From Aeromonas media (GTDB taxonomy: Bacteria > Pseudomonadota > Gammaproteobacteria > Enterobacterales > Aeromonadaceae): 52,405 nt of DNA. The DNA lies in the NCBI RefSeq assembly GCF_000819985.1, contig NZ_CDBZ01000162.1:1-52405 (forward strand). The letters run 5' to 3'. The notes under the pieces are model-generated. The model made no database searches, was not told the origin of the DNA, and saw only the letters and a program-made list of their open reading frames with translations. Below are positions 29,681 through 38,763 of the stretch, piece by piece. The translations under genes were made by a program, and so were the position numbers. Every line of letters starts with the position of its first letter. Positions within the stretch are counted from its first letter, which is position 1.

Positions 29681-30331
29681 TCATCCTGCCTTGGCAGTGC
29701 TCATCCTGGCCTTCACCATGCCAACGACCATGGGCAGCAGAGAGATGGCAATGATGCCGAAGATGAGCAGAGTGAAGTTGTGACGCACCACCGGCAGGTT
29801 GCCGAAGAAGTGGCCCGCATAGACGAACGACAACACCCAGAGCAAGCCGCCAATCAGGTTGAACGCCAGGAAGCGCGGGTAGGTCATGGCCCCCATGCCG
29901 GCCACGAAAGGGGCAAAGGTGCGCACTATGGGCAGGAAACGGGTGATGATGATGGTCTTGCCGCCATGCTTGGCATAGAAGGCGTGGGTCTTGACCAGAT
30001 AGTCGCGACGGAAAATCTTCGAATCGGGATTGCGGAACAGTTGATCCCCGAAGAAGTGGCCTATGGTGTAGTTCACCACGTTGCCGAGCACGGCGGCAAT
30101 GATCAGCACCCCCGCCAGGGTATGTACGTCCAGCACGCTGCCCACGGTGAGAGCGCCAGCGGCAAACAGCAGGGAGTCGCCGGGCAGGAAGGGGGTCACC
30201 ACCAGGCCGGTCTCACAGAAGATGATGAGGAACAGGATGGCGTAAACCCAGACACCATAGTGCTCGAACAGCTCTTTCAGGTGCACGTCAACGTGCAGAA
30301 TAAAGTCGATTGCAAACAGGATCAGATCCAT
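29681..30331 (-). CDS. dedA: DedA family membrane protein
   Basis: The 216-residue protein closely follows E. coli DedA (219): [106 protein letters not shown]. The acidic E in [19 protein letters not shown] and the R of [10 protein letters not shown] are the family's key charged membrane residues. DedA proteins are inner-membrane, proton-motive-force-dependent, and some move undecaprenyl phosphate or phospholipid across the membrane; the substrate here is not shown. It is a single gene next to the duplicated dsbB tails. Confidence 0.92.
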   Translation of the reverse strand: MDLILFAIDFILHVDVHLKELFEHYGVWVYAILFLIIFCETGLVVTPFLPGDSLLFAAGALTVGSVLDVHTLAGVLIIAAVLGNVVNYTIGHFFGDQLFRNPDSKIFRRDYLVKTHAFYAKHGGKTIIITRFLPIVRTFAPFVAGMGAMTYPRFLAFNLIGGLLWVLSFVYAGHFFGNLPVVRHNFTLLIFGIIAISLLPMVVGMVKARMSTAKAG

Positions 30332-30411
30332 TTTCTCATACCCATGAAGTGAACGGCGTGGAGTCTACGCCAATGCCTTGCAACCGACAATCTGCGGTAT
30401 CGCTTCGCCCT

Positions 30412-30669
30412 TCATTCCAGGGTATCCAGCCCCTGCCTGACCGTTGCAGGCAGGCAGGACTCCCACCCCCAGAGCAGCAACAGCAGCAGGCTGACGTCGT
30501 CGAGCCAGCCCACGAAGGGCACCAGATCCGGAATGAGATCCACCGGGCTGATGCCATAGAGGAGGATGAGGATCACCAGCCCCTTGGCCCACCAGGGGGT
30601 GTCCGGATGGCGAAAACCGGCATAGAGGCGGCGCAGGCGCCGCCAGATCAACCAACGCTTGCCACTCAT
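30412..30669 (-). CDS. DUF1232 (YkvA-type) small membrane protein
   Basis: The 85-residue protein contains the DUF1232 pattern [42 protein letters not shown] in two hydrophobic segments. Its ATG overlaps the uvrB stop as ATGA (30666-30669), so translation is probably coupled to uvrB. The family's function is unknown. The hydrophobicity suggests a membrane protein with two helices. Why it should be coupled to a DNA repair gene is not evident. Confidence 0.85.
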   Translation of the reverse strand: MSGKRWLIWRRLRRLYAGFRHPDTPWWAKGLVILILLYGISPVDLIPDLVPFVGWLDDVSLLLLLLWGWESCLPATVRQGLDTLE

Positions 30670-32678
30670 GACTCGATCAACTCGCCGCGCAACCGCTGGA
30701 TCTGATCCCGCATGGCCGCGGCCTGCTCGAACTCCAGATCCCGGGCATGCTGGAACATCTGCTCTTCCATCCGCTTGATCTCTTTGGCGATCTCGCTGGC
30801 GGAGCGGGCATGGTACTCCCCTTGCGGCTCGGCCGCCTTGCGACTGCCTCTGCCGGGTTTGCCAGCGGTGCGGCTGCCCCCCATGTCCATCATGTCCCCC
30901 ACCGACTTGTTGAGGCCCATAGGCGTGATGCCGTGTTCAAGGTTGTGGGCATGCTGCAGGGCACGGCGCCGCTCGGTCTCCTCGATGGCCACCTTCATGG
31001 AGTTGGTGATGGTATCGCCGTAGAGGATCACCTTGCCGTTGAGGTTGCGGGCGGCGCGGCCAATGGTCTGGATGAGGGAACGGGTGGAGCGCAGGAAGCC
31101 CTCCTTGTCCGCATCCAGAATGGCCACCAGGGAGACCTCCGGCATGTCGAGCCCTTCTCGCAGCAGGTTGATGCCCACCAGCACGTCGAATTTGCCGAGG
31201 CGCAGATCACGGATGATCTCCACCCGCTCCACTGTGTCGATGTCCGAATGCAGGTAACGCACCCGCACGTCGTGGTCCGCCAGGTATTCGGTCAAGTCTT
31301 CCGCCATCCGCTTGGTGAGGGTGGTGACCAGCACCCGCTCCTCCACCGCCACCCGCAGCCGGATCTCGGAGAGCAGATCGTCCACCTGGGTGGTAACGGG
31401 CCGCACCTCGATTTCGGGATCCAGCAGGCCGGTGGGACGCACCACCTGCTGCACCACGTCGCCGCCGGACTTCTCCAGCTCGTAAGGGCCGGGGGTCGCC
31501 GAGACGAACACCGTCTGGGGCATCAGGGCCTCGAACTCGTCAAACTTCAATGGTCTGTTGTCCAGCGCCGAGGGGAGCCGGAAGCCGTACTCCACCAGGG
31601 TCTCCTTGCGGGATCTGTCCCCTTTGAACATGGCGCCTATCTGCGGCACCGTCACGTGGGACTCGTCGATGACGAGCAGGCCATCCCCCGGCAGGTAGTC
31701 AAACAGGGTGGGCGGCGGCTCACCGGGGGCACGCCCCGACAGATAGCGGCTGTAGTTCTCGATACCGGAGCAGTACCCCAGCTCCTGCATCATCTCGATG
31801 TCGAACTGGGTGCGCTGGCTGATGCGCTGTTCCTCCACCAGCTTGTTGAGGGAGAGCAACTGCTCGCGGCGTCCCTTGAGCTCTTCCTTGATGTGATCGA
31901 TGGCACCCAGAATGGTCTCGCGCGGCGTGGCGTAGTGGGTCTTGGGGTAGATGGTGTAGCGCACCACGGTCTGCTCGATGGCACCGGTCAGGGGATCGAA
32001 CTGGGAGAGCCGCTCCACCTCCTCGTCAAACAGCTCCACCCGCAGTGCCAGCTTGTCCGACTCCGCCGGATAGATGTCGATCACCTCCCCCCGCACCCGG
32101 AAGGTGCCGCGCTGGAAGGCCATGTCGTTGCGGGTGTATTGCAGCTCGGCGAGGCGGCGCAGTATGTCCCGCTGGTTGATCACATCCCCGACCTTGAGAT
32201 GCAGCATCATGCTGAGGTAGGCCTGGGGGTCCCCCAGACCATAGATGGCAGATACCGAGGCGACGATCACCACGTCGCGCCGCTCCAGCAGCGCCTTGGT
32301 GGCTGACAACCGCATCTGCTCGATGTGATCGTTGATGGAGGCATCCTTCTCGATGAAGGTGTCGGTGGTCGGCACATAGGCTTCCGGCTGGTAGTAGTCG
32401 TAATAGGAGACGAAGTACTCCACCGAGTTCTCGGGGAAGAACTCCTTCATCTCCCCATAGAGCTGGGCGGCCAGGGTCTTGTTGGGAGCCAGTATCATGG
32501 TCGGGCGATTCAGGGTGGCGATGACGTTGGCCATGGTGAAGGTCTTGCCCGACCCGGTCACCCCGAGCAGCGTCTGGTGAGCGAGGCCGGACTCGATGCC
32601 ATCGAGCAGGCGGGCGATGGCCGCAGGCTGATCCCCCGCGGGTTGAAACTGGCTGGCCAGCTTGAAAGGCTTATTCAT
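30666..32678 (-). CDS. uvrB: Excinuclease ABC subunit B
   Basis: The 670-residue protein is a complete UvrB (E. coli, 673): Walker [16 protein letters not shown], the beta-hairpin region [70 protein letters not shown], and the C-terminal UVR motif [21 protein letters not shown] ([19 protein letters not shown]) that binds UvrC. It verifies damage delivered by UvrA and recruits UvrC in nucleotide excision repair. I start at ATG 32678 with GGGAG 6 nt upstream. E. coli uvrB is SOS-regulated, but I could not find a convincing LexA box upstream here. Confidence 0.98.
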   Translation of the reverse strand: MNKPFKLASQFQPAGDQPAAIARLLDGIESGLAHQTLLGVTGSGKTFTMANVIATLNRPTMILAPNKTLAAQLYGEMKEFFPENSVEYFVSYYDYYQPEAYVPTTDTFIEKDASINDHIEQMRLSATKALLERRDVVIVASVSAIYGLGDPQAYLSMMLHLKVGDVINQRDILRRLAELQYTRNDMAFQRGTFRVRGEVIDIYPAESDKLALRVELFDEEVERLSQFDPLTGAIEQTVVRYTIYPKTHYATPRETILGAIDHIKEELKGRREQLLSLNKLVEEQRISQRTQFDIEMMQELGYCSGIENYSRYLSGRAPGEPPPTLFDYLPGDGLLVIDESHVTVPQIGAMFKGDRSRKETLVEYGFRLPSALDNRPLKFDEFEALMPQTVFVSATPGPYELEKSGGDVVQQVVRPTGLLDPEIEVRPVTTQVDDLLSEIRLRVAVEERVLVTTLTKRMAEDLTEYLADHDVRVRYLHSDIDTVERVEIIRDLRLGKFDVLVGINLLREGLDMPEVSLVAILDADKEGFLRSTRSLIQTIGRAARNLNGKVILYGDTITNSMKVAIEETERRRALQHAHNLEHGITPMGLNKSVGDMMDMGGSRTAGKPGRGSRKAAEPQGEYHARSASEIAKEIKRMEEQMFQHARDLEFEQAAAMRDQIQRLRGELIES

Positions 32679-32762
32679 GACGACTCCCGACAAAAAACGG
32701 CAAGAGAGCAGTGTACCCCGAGTTGGCAGGCCTGGGTATCCGCTCTCCTGCCCTGACGGCTA

Positions 32763-32791
32763 TTGACCCCGAAATGCGACCTCTGTATGAT
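32763..32791 (+). promoter_or_regulatory. Promoter of tRNA-Asn
   Basis: TTGACC, 17-nt spacer, TATGAT, followed by a pyrimidine/GC-rich discriminator (GCTCCTCC), typical of stringently controlled stable RNA promoters. The predicted start lies about 10-15 nt before the tRNA. Confidence 0.85.
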
Positions 32792-32810
32792 GCTCCTCCT
32801 TGCCTGATGT

Positions 32811-32886
32811 TCCCCCGTAGTTCAGTCGGTAGAACGGCGGACTGTTAATCCGTATGTCACTGGTTCAAGTCCAGTCGGGGGAGCCA
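32811..32886 (+). tRNA. tRNA-Asn (anticodon GUU)
   Basis: 76-nt tRNA. The acceptor stem is TCCCCCG / CGGGGGA, the D-arm is GTTCAGTCGGTAGAAC, the anticodon loop is CTGTTAA with anticodon GTT, and the T-arm is CTGGTTCAAGTCCAG. The discriminator G and an encoded CCA follow. It has its own promoter and no other tRNA follows. No good terminator was seen directly after it. Confidence 0.98.
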
Positions 32887-33658
32887 ATTCCTCACCATCT
32901 CGGTGCAAGTTATCCACTTTAGTGCTTTCCTCTGCCAATTTTAATGCACAAGCCGTCCCTCGCGGCGCACTCCCCCTTTGATCCCCGGTTCCTGACCAGC
33001 AGCGTTTTGTTCTGCTGCGTATAACTATTTGATTTTTATAGAAACATTTTTTTGCCGGTATTTTTTGAACAGCGCTTGCACCCCAGTATTGGCGCGGCTT
33101 GCAGGCTGATCACCAAGTTTCATGAACAGGGTTATCCACAGTTTCTGTGGGTAAGTGTGCCAAACCCAATGCAGGCCTAGGTTGGCAGCGATTGTCTCCG
33201 CTTTGGCAAGGTAAAACTCCTCACCCCCCATTTTCTCCTGTTTTTGCCCTCCCCCCTAAATGGGTCGGGCGGGGGCGAGACATCCTCTTTCTCCCGCTTT
33301 TTTTTCGCCATGCCACGTGCCATGGGTCAGCCTCAACCGAACAGAAAAAAGGGTTCTTTTGCATCCCTCTAACCACCCCAGTCAAAAATGCTGAAAATCA
33401 TGCTCAATTGCCTCCTGCACAGCAGGTAATAAATTGTCCACAGGGCTGTCACGCCCTCCCCCGCCGACAGCAGAAATCACTCATTGACAGCGGGAACAGC
33501 AGCGCAAAATAGAGGTATTTTCCCCAAGTCGCCCGCGCATCGCTCCCCGCCCCGGAGAGACCAGCACTTAACTGGCTGTTAATCCGCTTTCGCGCTTCTT
33601 TCTTGGTGAGGGATCCGGCACAATATCGGCCCCACTTTTTTCCTCGGTTTTTCCGGGC
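32887..33658. other. 772-bp gene-free segment with DnaA boxes
   Basis: No credible protein gene. It contains TTATCCACT (32910-32918), TTATCCACA (33132-33140), the inverted TTACCCACA (33146-33154) and TTGTCCACA (33434-33442), plus AT-rich runs (33020-33070 and 33295-33310). The consensus DnaA box is TTATNCACA. The right end should hold the ybjL promoter. Confidence 0.6.
33132..33154. promoter_or_regulatory. Head-to-head DnaA box pair
   Basis: A perfect box TTATCCACA and a one-mismatch box TTACCCACA on the other strand are 5 bp apart, forming an imperfect palindrome (TTATCCACAG / CTGTGGGTAA). The location near uvrB and the paired opposite orientation recall the core of E. coli DARS1. Confidence 0.55.
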
Positions 33659-35344
33659 ATGACCATAGATTTCGTGACACTGCTACATCAAAGCGACTCC
33701 CTGCTGCTGTTCGTGGTGCTGGCCTTCGGCCTGCTGCTGGGCAAGGTGCGCATCGGCAACTTCCAGATTGGCAACACCATAGGGGTGCTGTTCACCGCCC
33801 TGCTGTTTGGCCAGATGGGGTTCCAGTTCTCCACCTCCACCGAGAACGTCGGCTTCATGCTGTTCATTTTCTGTGTGGGGATCGAGGCGGGCCCTCACTT
33901 CTTCAGCGTCTTCCTGCGCGACGGCATCCACTACATCACCCTGACCCTGGTGATCCTGCTGACCGCCTTGCTGCTGACAGTGGGACTGGCCAAGTTCTTC
34001 AACCTGGGACCCGGCATGGCGGCGGGGATACTGGCGGGATCGCTGACCTCGACCCCGGCACTGGTGGGGGCCCAGGATGCCCTGCGCAGCGGCCTGCTCA
34101 ACCTGCCCCACGGCACCGACATGCAACCCGTGCTCGACAACATGGGGATAGGCTACGCCCTGACCTACCTGGTGGGCCTGGTGGGGTTGATGCTGGTGGT
34201 GCGCTATCTCCCCTCAATGGCGCGGCTCGATCTCAATACAGAGGCGCAAAAGATAGCCCGCGAGCGGGGGCTCTCCGACAGCGAGAGCCGCAAGACCTAT
34301 CTGCCCATCATTCGCGCCTATCGCGTCGGCCCGGAACTCGCCGCCTGGATCGGCGGTCGCACCCTGCGCGAAACCGGCATCTACCCCCACACCGGTTGTT
34401 ACGTGGAGCGGATCCGCCGCAACGGCATTCTGGCGAGCCCGGACGGCGACGCCGTCATCCAGGAGGGGGACGAGATCGCCCTGGTCGGCTATCCGGAGAG
34501 CCACGAGAAGCTCGACGTCAACTACCGCAACGGCAAGGAGGTGTTTGACCGCAACCTGCTGGATCTGCAGATCGTCACCGAAGAGATAGTGGTGAAGAAC
34601 GACGCAGTGGTGGGCCGCCATCTGGTGGAGCTCAACCTGACCGAGAAGGGCTGCTTCCTCAACCGAGTGGTGCGCTCCCAGATCGAGATGCCGTTCGATC
34701 GCAACATCATGCTGCAAAAAGGCGACGTGCTGCAGATCAGCGGCGAGAAGCAGAGAGTCAAGCTGCTGGCCAACAAGATCGGCTTCATCAGCATCCACAG
34801 TCAGACCACAGATTTGGTGGCCTTCACCACCTTCTTCGTGCTGGGTCTGCTCATCGGCTCCGTCTCCCTGGTGTTCGGCCAGATAGAGTTCGGCCTCGGC
34901 AACGCCGTCGGCCTCTTGCTGGCAGGGATACTGATGGGTTACCTGAGGGCCAACCACCCCACCGTCGGCTATGTGCCGCCGGGCGCGCTGCGCCTGGCCA
35001 AGGATCTCGGCCTCGCCGTCTTCATGGTGAGCACGGGCCTCAAAGCCGGTGGCGGCATCCTCGACCACCTGAGCGAGGTGGGGATGGTGGTGCTCTTCTC
35101 CGGTATGCTGGTGACCACCTTGCCGGTGCTGGTGGGCTATCTGTTCGGGGTCTGGGTACTGAAGATGAACCCGGCCCTGCTGCTCGGGGCCATCACGGGT
35201 GCCCGTACCTGCGCCCCGGCGATGGATGTGGTCAACGAGGCCGCCAACAGCTCGATTCCGGCGCTCGGCTACGCCGGCACCTATGCGGTGGCCAACGTGA
35301 TGCTGACTCTGGCAGGCTCCTTCATCATCGGCTTCTGGTTCTAG
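33659..35344 (+). CDS. ybjL: YbjL-type AAE family putative transporter
   Basis: The 561-residue protein equals E. coli YbjL in length and aligns end to end by eye. The first membrane half includes [36 protein letters not shown] and [14 protein letters not shown]. Two central TrkA-C/RCK_C-type domains follow ([35 protein letters not shown]). The second membrane half includes [25 protein letters not shown]-like [15 protein letters not shown] and [20 protein letters not shown]. The family (aspartate:alanine exchanger) includes anion exchangers, but YbjL's substrate is unknown; the RCK_C domains suggest control by a small ligand. It is a single gene with its own terminator. Confidence 0.92.
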   Translation: MTIDFVTLLHQSDSLLLFVVLAFGLLLGKVRIGNFQIGNTIGVLFTALLFGQMGFQFSTSTENVGFMLFIFCVGIEAGPHFFSVFLRDGIHYITLTLVILLTALLLTVGLAKFFNLGPGMAAGILAGSLTSTPALVGAQDALRSGLLNLPHGTDMQPVLDNMGIGYALTYLVGLVGLMLVVRYLPSMARLDLNTEAQKIARERGLSDSESRKTYLPIIRAYRVGPELAAWIGGRTLRETGIYPHTGCYVERIRRNGILASPDGDAVIQEGDEIALVGYPESHEKLDVNYRNGKEVFDRNLLDLQIVTEEIVVKNDAVVGRHLVELNLTEKGCFLNRVVRSQIEMPFDRNIMLQKGDVLQISGEKQRVKLLANKIGFISIHSQTTDLVAFTTFFVLGLLIGSVSLVFGQIEFGLGNAVGLLLAGILMGYLRANHPTVGYVPPGALRLAKDLGLAVFMVSTGLKAGGGILDHLSEVGMVVLFSGMLVTTLPVLVGYLFGVWVLKMNPALLLGAITGARTCAPAMDVVNEAANSSIPALGYAGTYAVANVMLTLAGSFIIGFWF

Positions 35345-35373
35345 CCACTCATAATACCGATGCAATCCGCACA

Positions 35374-35398
35374 GAGGGAGCCCGAGGGCTCCCTCTTC
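35374..35398 (+). terminator. Terminator of ybjL
   Basis: 10-bp stem GAGGGAGCCC / GGGCTCCCTC with a very short loop, then TTCC, 30 nt after the stop codon. Confidence 0.75.
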
Positions 35399-35548
35399 CA
35401 TTACAGGGCTGACCGTCCTTTCACCCTCAAATGACACGTGCCTCTGGATAGTAACAATCGTGCTATCGGCTGGCCCCGTTGAAACTCAAAGAGCTAAAGC
35501 GTCCCTTGCGCCCCACTTACACTCAGTAAAACGAGTGAGGTGAACATC

Positions 35549-37066
35549 ATGAAACGCTTATGGATTGTCATGGTCTGGGTGCTTTGTTCTCTGGCACCGG
35601 TCTGGAGCGCCGAGCCAGAGAAAAAGGCCGCCGTCGAGGAAGAAGAGGAGCGCAGCGCCCTGGCTTTTGACAGCGCGGAGCTCGCCAAACCCATGCTGGG
35701 GGATTTCGACGCCATGCTGGAGAGGCGCACCATTCGGGTGCTGACCACCTACAACAAGACCGGTTACTTCATCCACAAGGGGGTGCAGCGGGGCGTCACC
35801 TATGATGCCTTCATCCAGGTGGAGAAACGCCTCAACGAGCCGTTGCGCAAGGACAAGGCCATCAAGCGCCACCTCAAGGTTCATATCGTCTTCATTCCCG
35901 TGGCCCGTGAAGCCCTGCTGGCCTCCCTCATCGAAGGCAAGGGCGATATCGCCGCTGCCAACCTCACCATCACGGACAAGCGCAAGCAACAGGGGGTGGA
36001 GTTCACCGATCCTTTGCTTGAAAACGTACGCGAACTGCTGATCTCCGGCCCCCACTCTCCCAAGGTGGAGAGCGCCGCCGATCTGGGGGGCAAAACCATC
36101 TTCGTACGACCCTCTTCCAGCTATTTCGAGAGCCTGATGGCCTATAACCAGGCTCGCAAGGAGGCGGGAGAGCCCCTCATCGACATCCAGCCTGCCTCCG
36201 AGGTGCTGGAAGATGAAGATCTGGTAGAGATGGTCAATGCGGGTCTGCTGCCCTTCATCGTCATGGATGAACACAAGGCCCGCTTCTGGCAGAAGATCTT
36301 CCCCAAGATAACCATCCATGAGACCCCGGTGTTCCGGGAAGGGGGCGTCATCGCCTGGGCAGTGCGCAAGGAGAGTCCCAAGCTGCTCGCCATGCTCAAT
36401 CAGCAGATCAAGGCGATACGGGGCAAGGCAACGGGGGAAGAGATCCTGGCCCGCTATCTCAAGCAGAACAAGTTCGTCAAGAGCGCTGCCGCCGCCGCCG
36501 AACGCAAGAAGTTCCTGCAGGTAGTGGAGCTGTTTCGCGAGTATGGCGACCGCTATGACGTGGACTGGCTGTTGATGGCGGCTCAGGGTTATCAGGAGTC
36601 GGCCCTGAACCAGAAGGCGCGCAGTCATGTCGGCGCCATCGGCATCATGCAGATCATGCCCGCCACCGGCAAGGGACTGAAGGTGGGCGACATTCGCCAA
36701 CTCGAGCCCAACATCCACGGGGGCGCCAAATACATGCGCTGGATGATCGATCACTATTATGCCGACGAGCCCATGACCGCCCTCGACAAGGCCCTCTTCT
36801 CCTTCGCGTCCTACAACGCCGGCCCCGCCCGGGTCGCCAGGCTGAGAGCCGAGACCAAGAAACGGGGCATGGATCCCAACGTCTGGTTCCACAATGTCGA
36901 ATACGTGGCGGCGGAGAAAATTGGCCCCGAGACAGTCACCTATGTGGGCAATATCTACAAGTACTACATCGCCTACAAGCTGGTGATGGAACAGATGCAA
37001 CTGAGACAGAAGGCCAGCGAGGCCCTCCAGCAGCAAGAGAAGGTCTCGGCGGCAAAGAAATCATAA
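35549..37066 (+). CDS. MltF-like periplasmic lytic murein transglycosylase
   Basis: The 505-residue protein has a signal peptide (cleavage after PVWSA, about residue 21) and a short highly acidic stretch (VEEEEER). A SBP_bac_3-like substrate-binding domain follows (about 60-300, RTIRVLTTYNKTGYF, GDIAAANLTIT), then a C-terminal SLT lytic transglycosylase domain. The catalytic glutamate is E350 in AAQGYQESALN, followed by GAIGIMQIMPATGKGL and SFASYNAGPARVARL. MltF in E. coli (518) has the same two-domain order and cleaves peptidoglycan glycan strands to 1,6-anhydro ends. I start at ATG 35549 with GAGGTG 8 nt upstream. It may be a paralogue rather than MltF itself, so I leave the symbol empty. 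Confidence 0.9.
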   Translation: MKRLWIVMVWVLCSLAPVWSAEPEKKAAVEEEEERSALAFDSAELAKPMLGDFDAMLERRTIRVLTTYNKTGYFIHKGVQRGVTYDAFIQVEKRLNEPLRKDKAIKRHLKVHIVFIPVAREALLASLIEGKGDIAAANLTITDKRKQQGVEFTDPLLENVRELLISGPHSPKVESAADLGGKTIFVRPSSSYFESLMAYNQARKEAGEPLIDIQPASEVLEDEDLVEMVNAGLLPFIVMDEHKARFWQKIFPKITIHETPVFREGGVIAWAVRKESPKLLAMLNQQIKAIRGKATGEEILARYLKQNKFVKSAAAAAERKKFLQVVELFREYGDRYDVDWLLMAAQGYQESALNQKARSHVGAIGIMQIMPATGKGLKVGDIRQLEPNIHGGAKYMRWMIDHYYADEPMTALDKALFSFASYNAGPARVARLRAETKKRGMDPNVWFHNVEYVAAEKIGPETVTYVGNIYKYYIAYKLVMEQMQLRQKASEALQQQEKVSAAKKS

Positions 37067-37091
37067 GCGACTCAGGCCAGAACCAACCACG

Positions 37092-37127
37092 GGCGGGGCC
37101 CCTCTCTTCACCAGAGGCGAGCCCCGC
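37092..37127 (+). terminator. Hairpin after the transglycosylase gene
   Basis: Outer stem GCGGGGC / GCCCCGC and inner CCTCT / AGAGG, 27 nt past the stop. No T-tract follows, so the terminator function is uncertain. Confidence 0.5.
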
Positions 37128-37284
37128 GTCTAGTTCAGCACCAATCTTGGCGGGGGGTTCCCTCTCTCCCCATGACCACAATGAACAGAATGGGCACAAC
37201 AGCCTTAATAGCCATTACGGCCAGATTGTTTTCCAATCAGATACGATTAATTAACCTCCTCGCAACAATCACAAGGAGAACACC

Positions 37285-38250
37285 ATGTTGCAAGGAACCT
37301 TCAAGCGCACCCTGCTCTGCTGCCTGCTGGGCGCCAGCCTCGGCGTCCAGGCCAAGATAGACGAAGTCCACTTCCTGATCCCGGGCGGCGCCGGCGGCGG
37401 CTGGGACAACACGGCCCGTGGCACCGGCGAGGCCCTGACCAAGTCCGGCCTCATCACCACAGCCTCCTACCAGAACATCTCGGCCGGCGGCGGCGCCAAG
37501 GCGATCGCCCATCTGATCGAGACCTCGGCCCAGTCCGACAAGACGCTGCTGGTCAACTCCACCCCCATCATCGTCAAGTCCCTCTCCAAGGAGCTGCCGC
37601 AATCCTTCCGGGATCTCACCCCGGTCGCCGCCATCATCGCCGACTATCAGGCGCTGGCGGTGCCCCTGGACTCCCCCTATCAGAACTGGGCCCAGTTGCT
37701 GGCCGCCTATGAAGCCAATCCCGCCAAGGTGAAGATTGCCGGCGGCTCAGCCCGCGGCAGCCTGGATCACCTGGTGGCGGCCATGACCTTCAAGAATGCG
37801 GGGGCCGATGCCGGCAAGCTGCGCTACGTGGCCTATGACGCCGGCGGCAGCGCCATGGCGGCTGTGCTGGCGGGGGAAACCCAGGTGCTCTCCACCGGCT
37901 TTGGCGAGGCGATGGAGGCGGTCAAGTCCGGCCAGATGCGGATCCTCGGCGTCACCGCCCCGGAGCGGATGCCGGACGCCAGCCAGGTGCCCACCTTCTC
38001 CGAGCAGGGCAACCCCACCGTCTTTGCCAACTGGCGCGGCTACTTCGCCTCCCCCGACGTCAGCCCCGAGCAGTCCGCCGAGTTCGCCGCCCTGCTCAAG
38101 CAGATGTACGACAAGCCGGAGTGGGAAGTGGTGCGCGCACGCAACAGCTGGATCAACCAGTATCAATCCGGCCCCGAGTTCACGGCTTTTCTCAACAGCC
38201 AGGAGCAACAAATTGGCGGCCTGATGCGCGAGCTCGGCTTCATCAAGTAA
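37285..38250 (+). CDS. tctC: Tripartite tricarboxylate transporter periplasmic binding protein
   Basis: The 321-residue protein has a signal peptide (cleavage near LGVQA-K, residue 23) and a TctC/Bug-type fold: VHFLIPGGAGGGWDNTARG near the N-terminus, NISAGGGAKAIAHL, and KIAGGSARGSLDHLV, the phosphate-loop-like anion-binding segments. It captures a tri- or dicarboxylate in the periplasm and delivers it to TctAB; citrate is the classical substrate but is not proven here. AAGGAG lies 8 nt before the ATG. It is the first gene of tctCBA, with a ~220-bp leader upstream. Confidence 0.93.
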   Translation: MLQGTFKRTLLCCLLGASLGVQAKIDEVHFLIPGGAGGGWDNTARGTGEALTKSGLITTASYQNISAGGGAKAIAHLIETSAQSDKTLLVNSTPIIVKSLSKELPQSFRDLTPVAAIIADYQALAVPLDSPYQNWAQLLAAYEANPAKVKIAGGSARGSLDHLVAAMTFKNAGADAGKLRYVAYDAGGSAMAAVLAGETQVLSTGFGEAMEAVKSGQMRILGVTAPERMPDASQVPTFSEQGNPTVFANWRGYFASPDVSPEQSAEFAALLKQMYDKPEWEVVRARNSWINQYQSGPEFTAFLNSQEQQIGGLMRELGFIK

Positions 38251-38292
38251 CCCTCAGCCTGTGGCGGGTTCGGCCCGCTCATCGGAGTCATC

Positions 38293-38754
38293 ATGCGACT
38301 GACCAAGGAACGGTTCGGGGGGCTGCTGTTTTTGCTGCTCTCCCTCGCCTACGGCTATCACGCCACCCAGATCCCCGGCTACCCGGGGGACGAATATGAA
38401 CCCTTTACCGCCAGCACCCTGCCCTATGCCCTGGCCGGAGCCGGGGTCCTGCTCTCCCTGTTGCTGATCTGCTCAGCGGGGGGAGAACCACTGGGCAAGG
38501 AGTCCGGCAACTGGCGGCTGGTATTCGCCCTGTTGGGGCTGATGCTGGTCTACGGCCTCGCCCTCGGCTGGCTCGGCTTCCTCGTCGCCACCATCTTGTT
38601 CCTGATCGGGGGGATCCTGCTGATGGGCGAGCAGAGCCTCGCCTTTGCCTGCAAGGTGAGCATCCCCTTCACCCTCATTTTCTGGGCCCTGCTCACCAAG
38701 GGGCTCAATGTCTACCTCGAGCCGGGTCGGCTGTTCACCCAGTTGCTGGGATAA
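38293..38754 (+). CDS. tctB: Tripartite tricarboxylate transporter small membrane subunit
   Basis: The 153-residue hydrophobic protein has about four membrane helices and a TctB (DUF1468) pattern: RFGGLLFLLLSLAYGYHATQ, PYALAGAGVLLSLLLI, GLALGWLGFLVATILFLIGG and ALLTKGLNVYLEPG. TctB is the small inner-membrane partner of TctA. It is located 42 nt after tctC and 9 nt before tctA in the standard C-B-A order, so co-transcription is almost certain. Confidence 0.92.
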   Translation: MRLTKERFGGLLFLLLSLAYGYHATQIPGYPGDEYEPFTASTLPYALAGAGVLLSLLLICSAGGEPLGKESGNWRLVFALLGLMLVYGLALGWLGFLVATILFLIGGILLMGEQSLAFACKVSIPFTLIFWALLTKGLNVYLEPGRLFTQLLG

Positions 38755-38763
38755 GGAGAACCC

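Noticed and set aside
32679..32760. LexA box before uvrB
   Set aside because: E. coli uvrB is SOS-controlled, so I looked for CTGT-N8-ACAG. The nearest sequence upstream (CACTGCTCTCTTGCCG) does not fit, so no site is called.
32811..33658. Genomic-island attachment site at tRNA-Asn
   Set aside because: tRNA-Asn genes are common integration targets, so I looked for an integrase and a repeated tRNA 3' end downstream. Neither is present; the neighbours are ordinary core genes.
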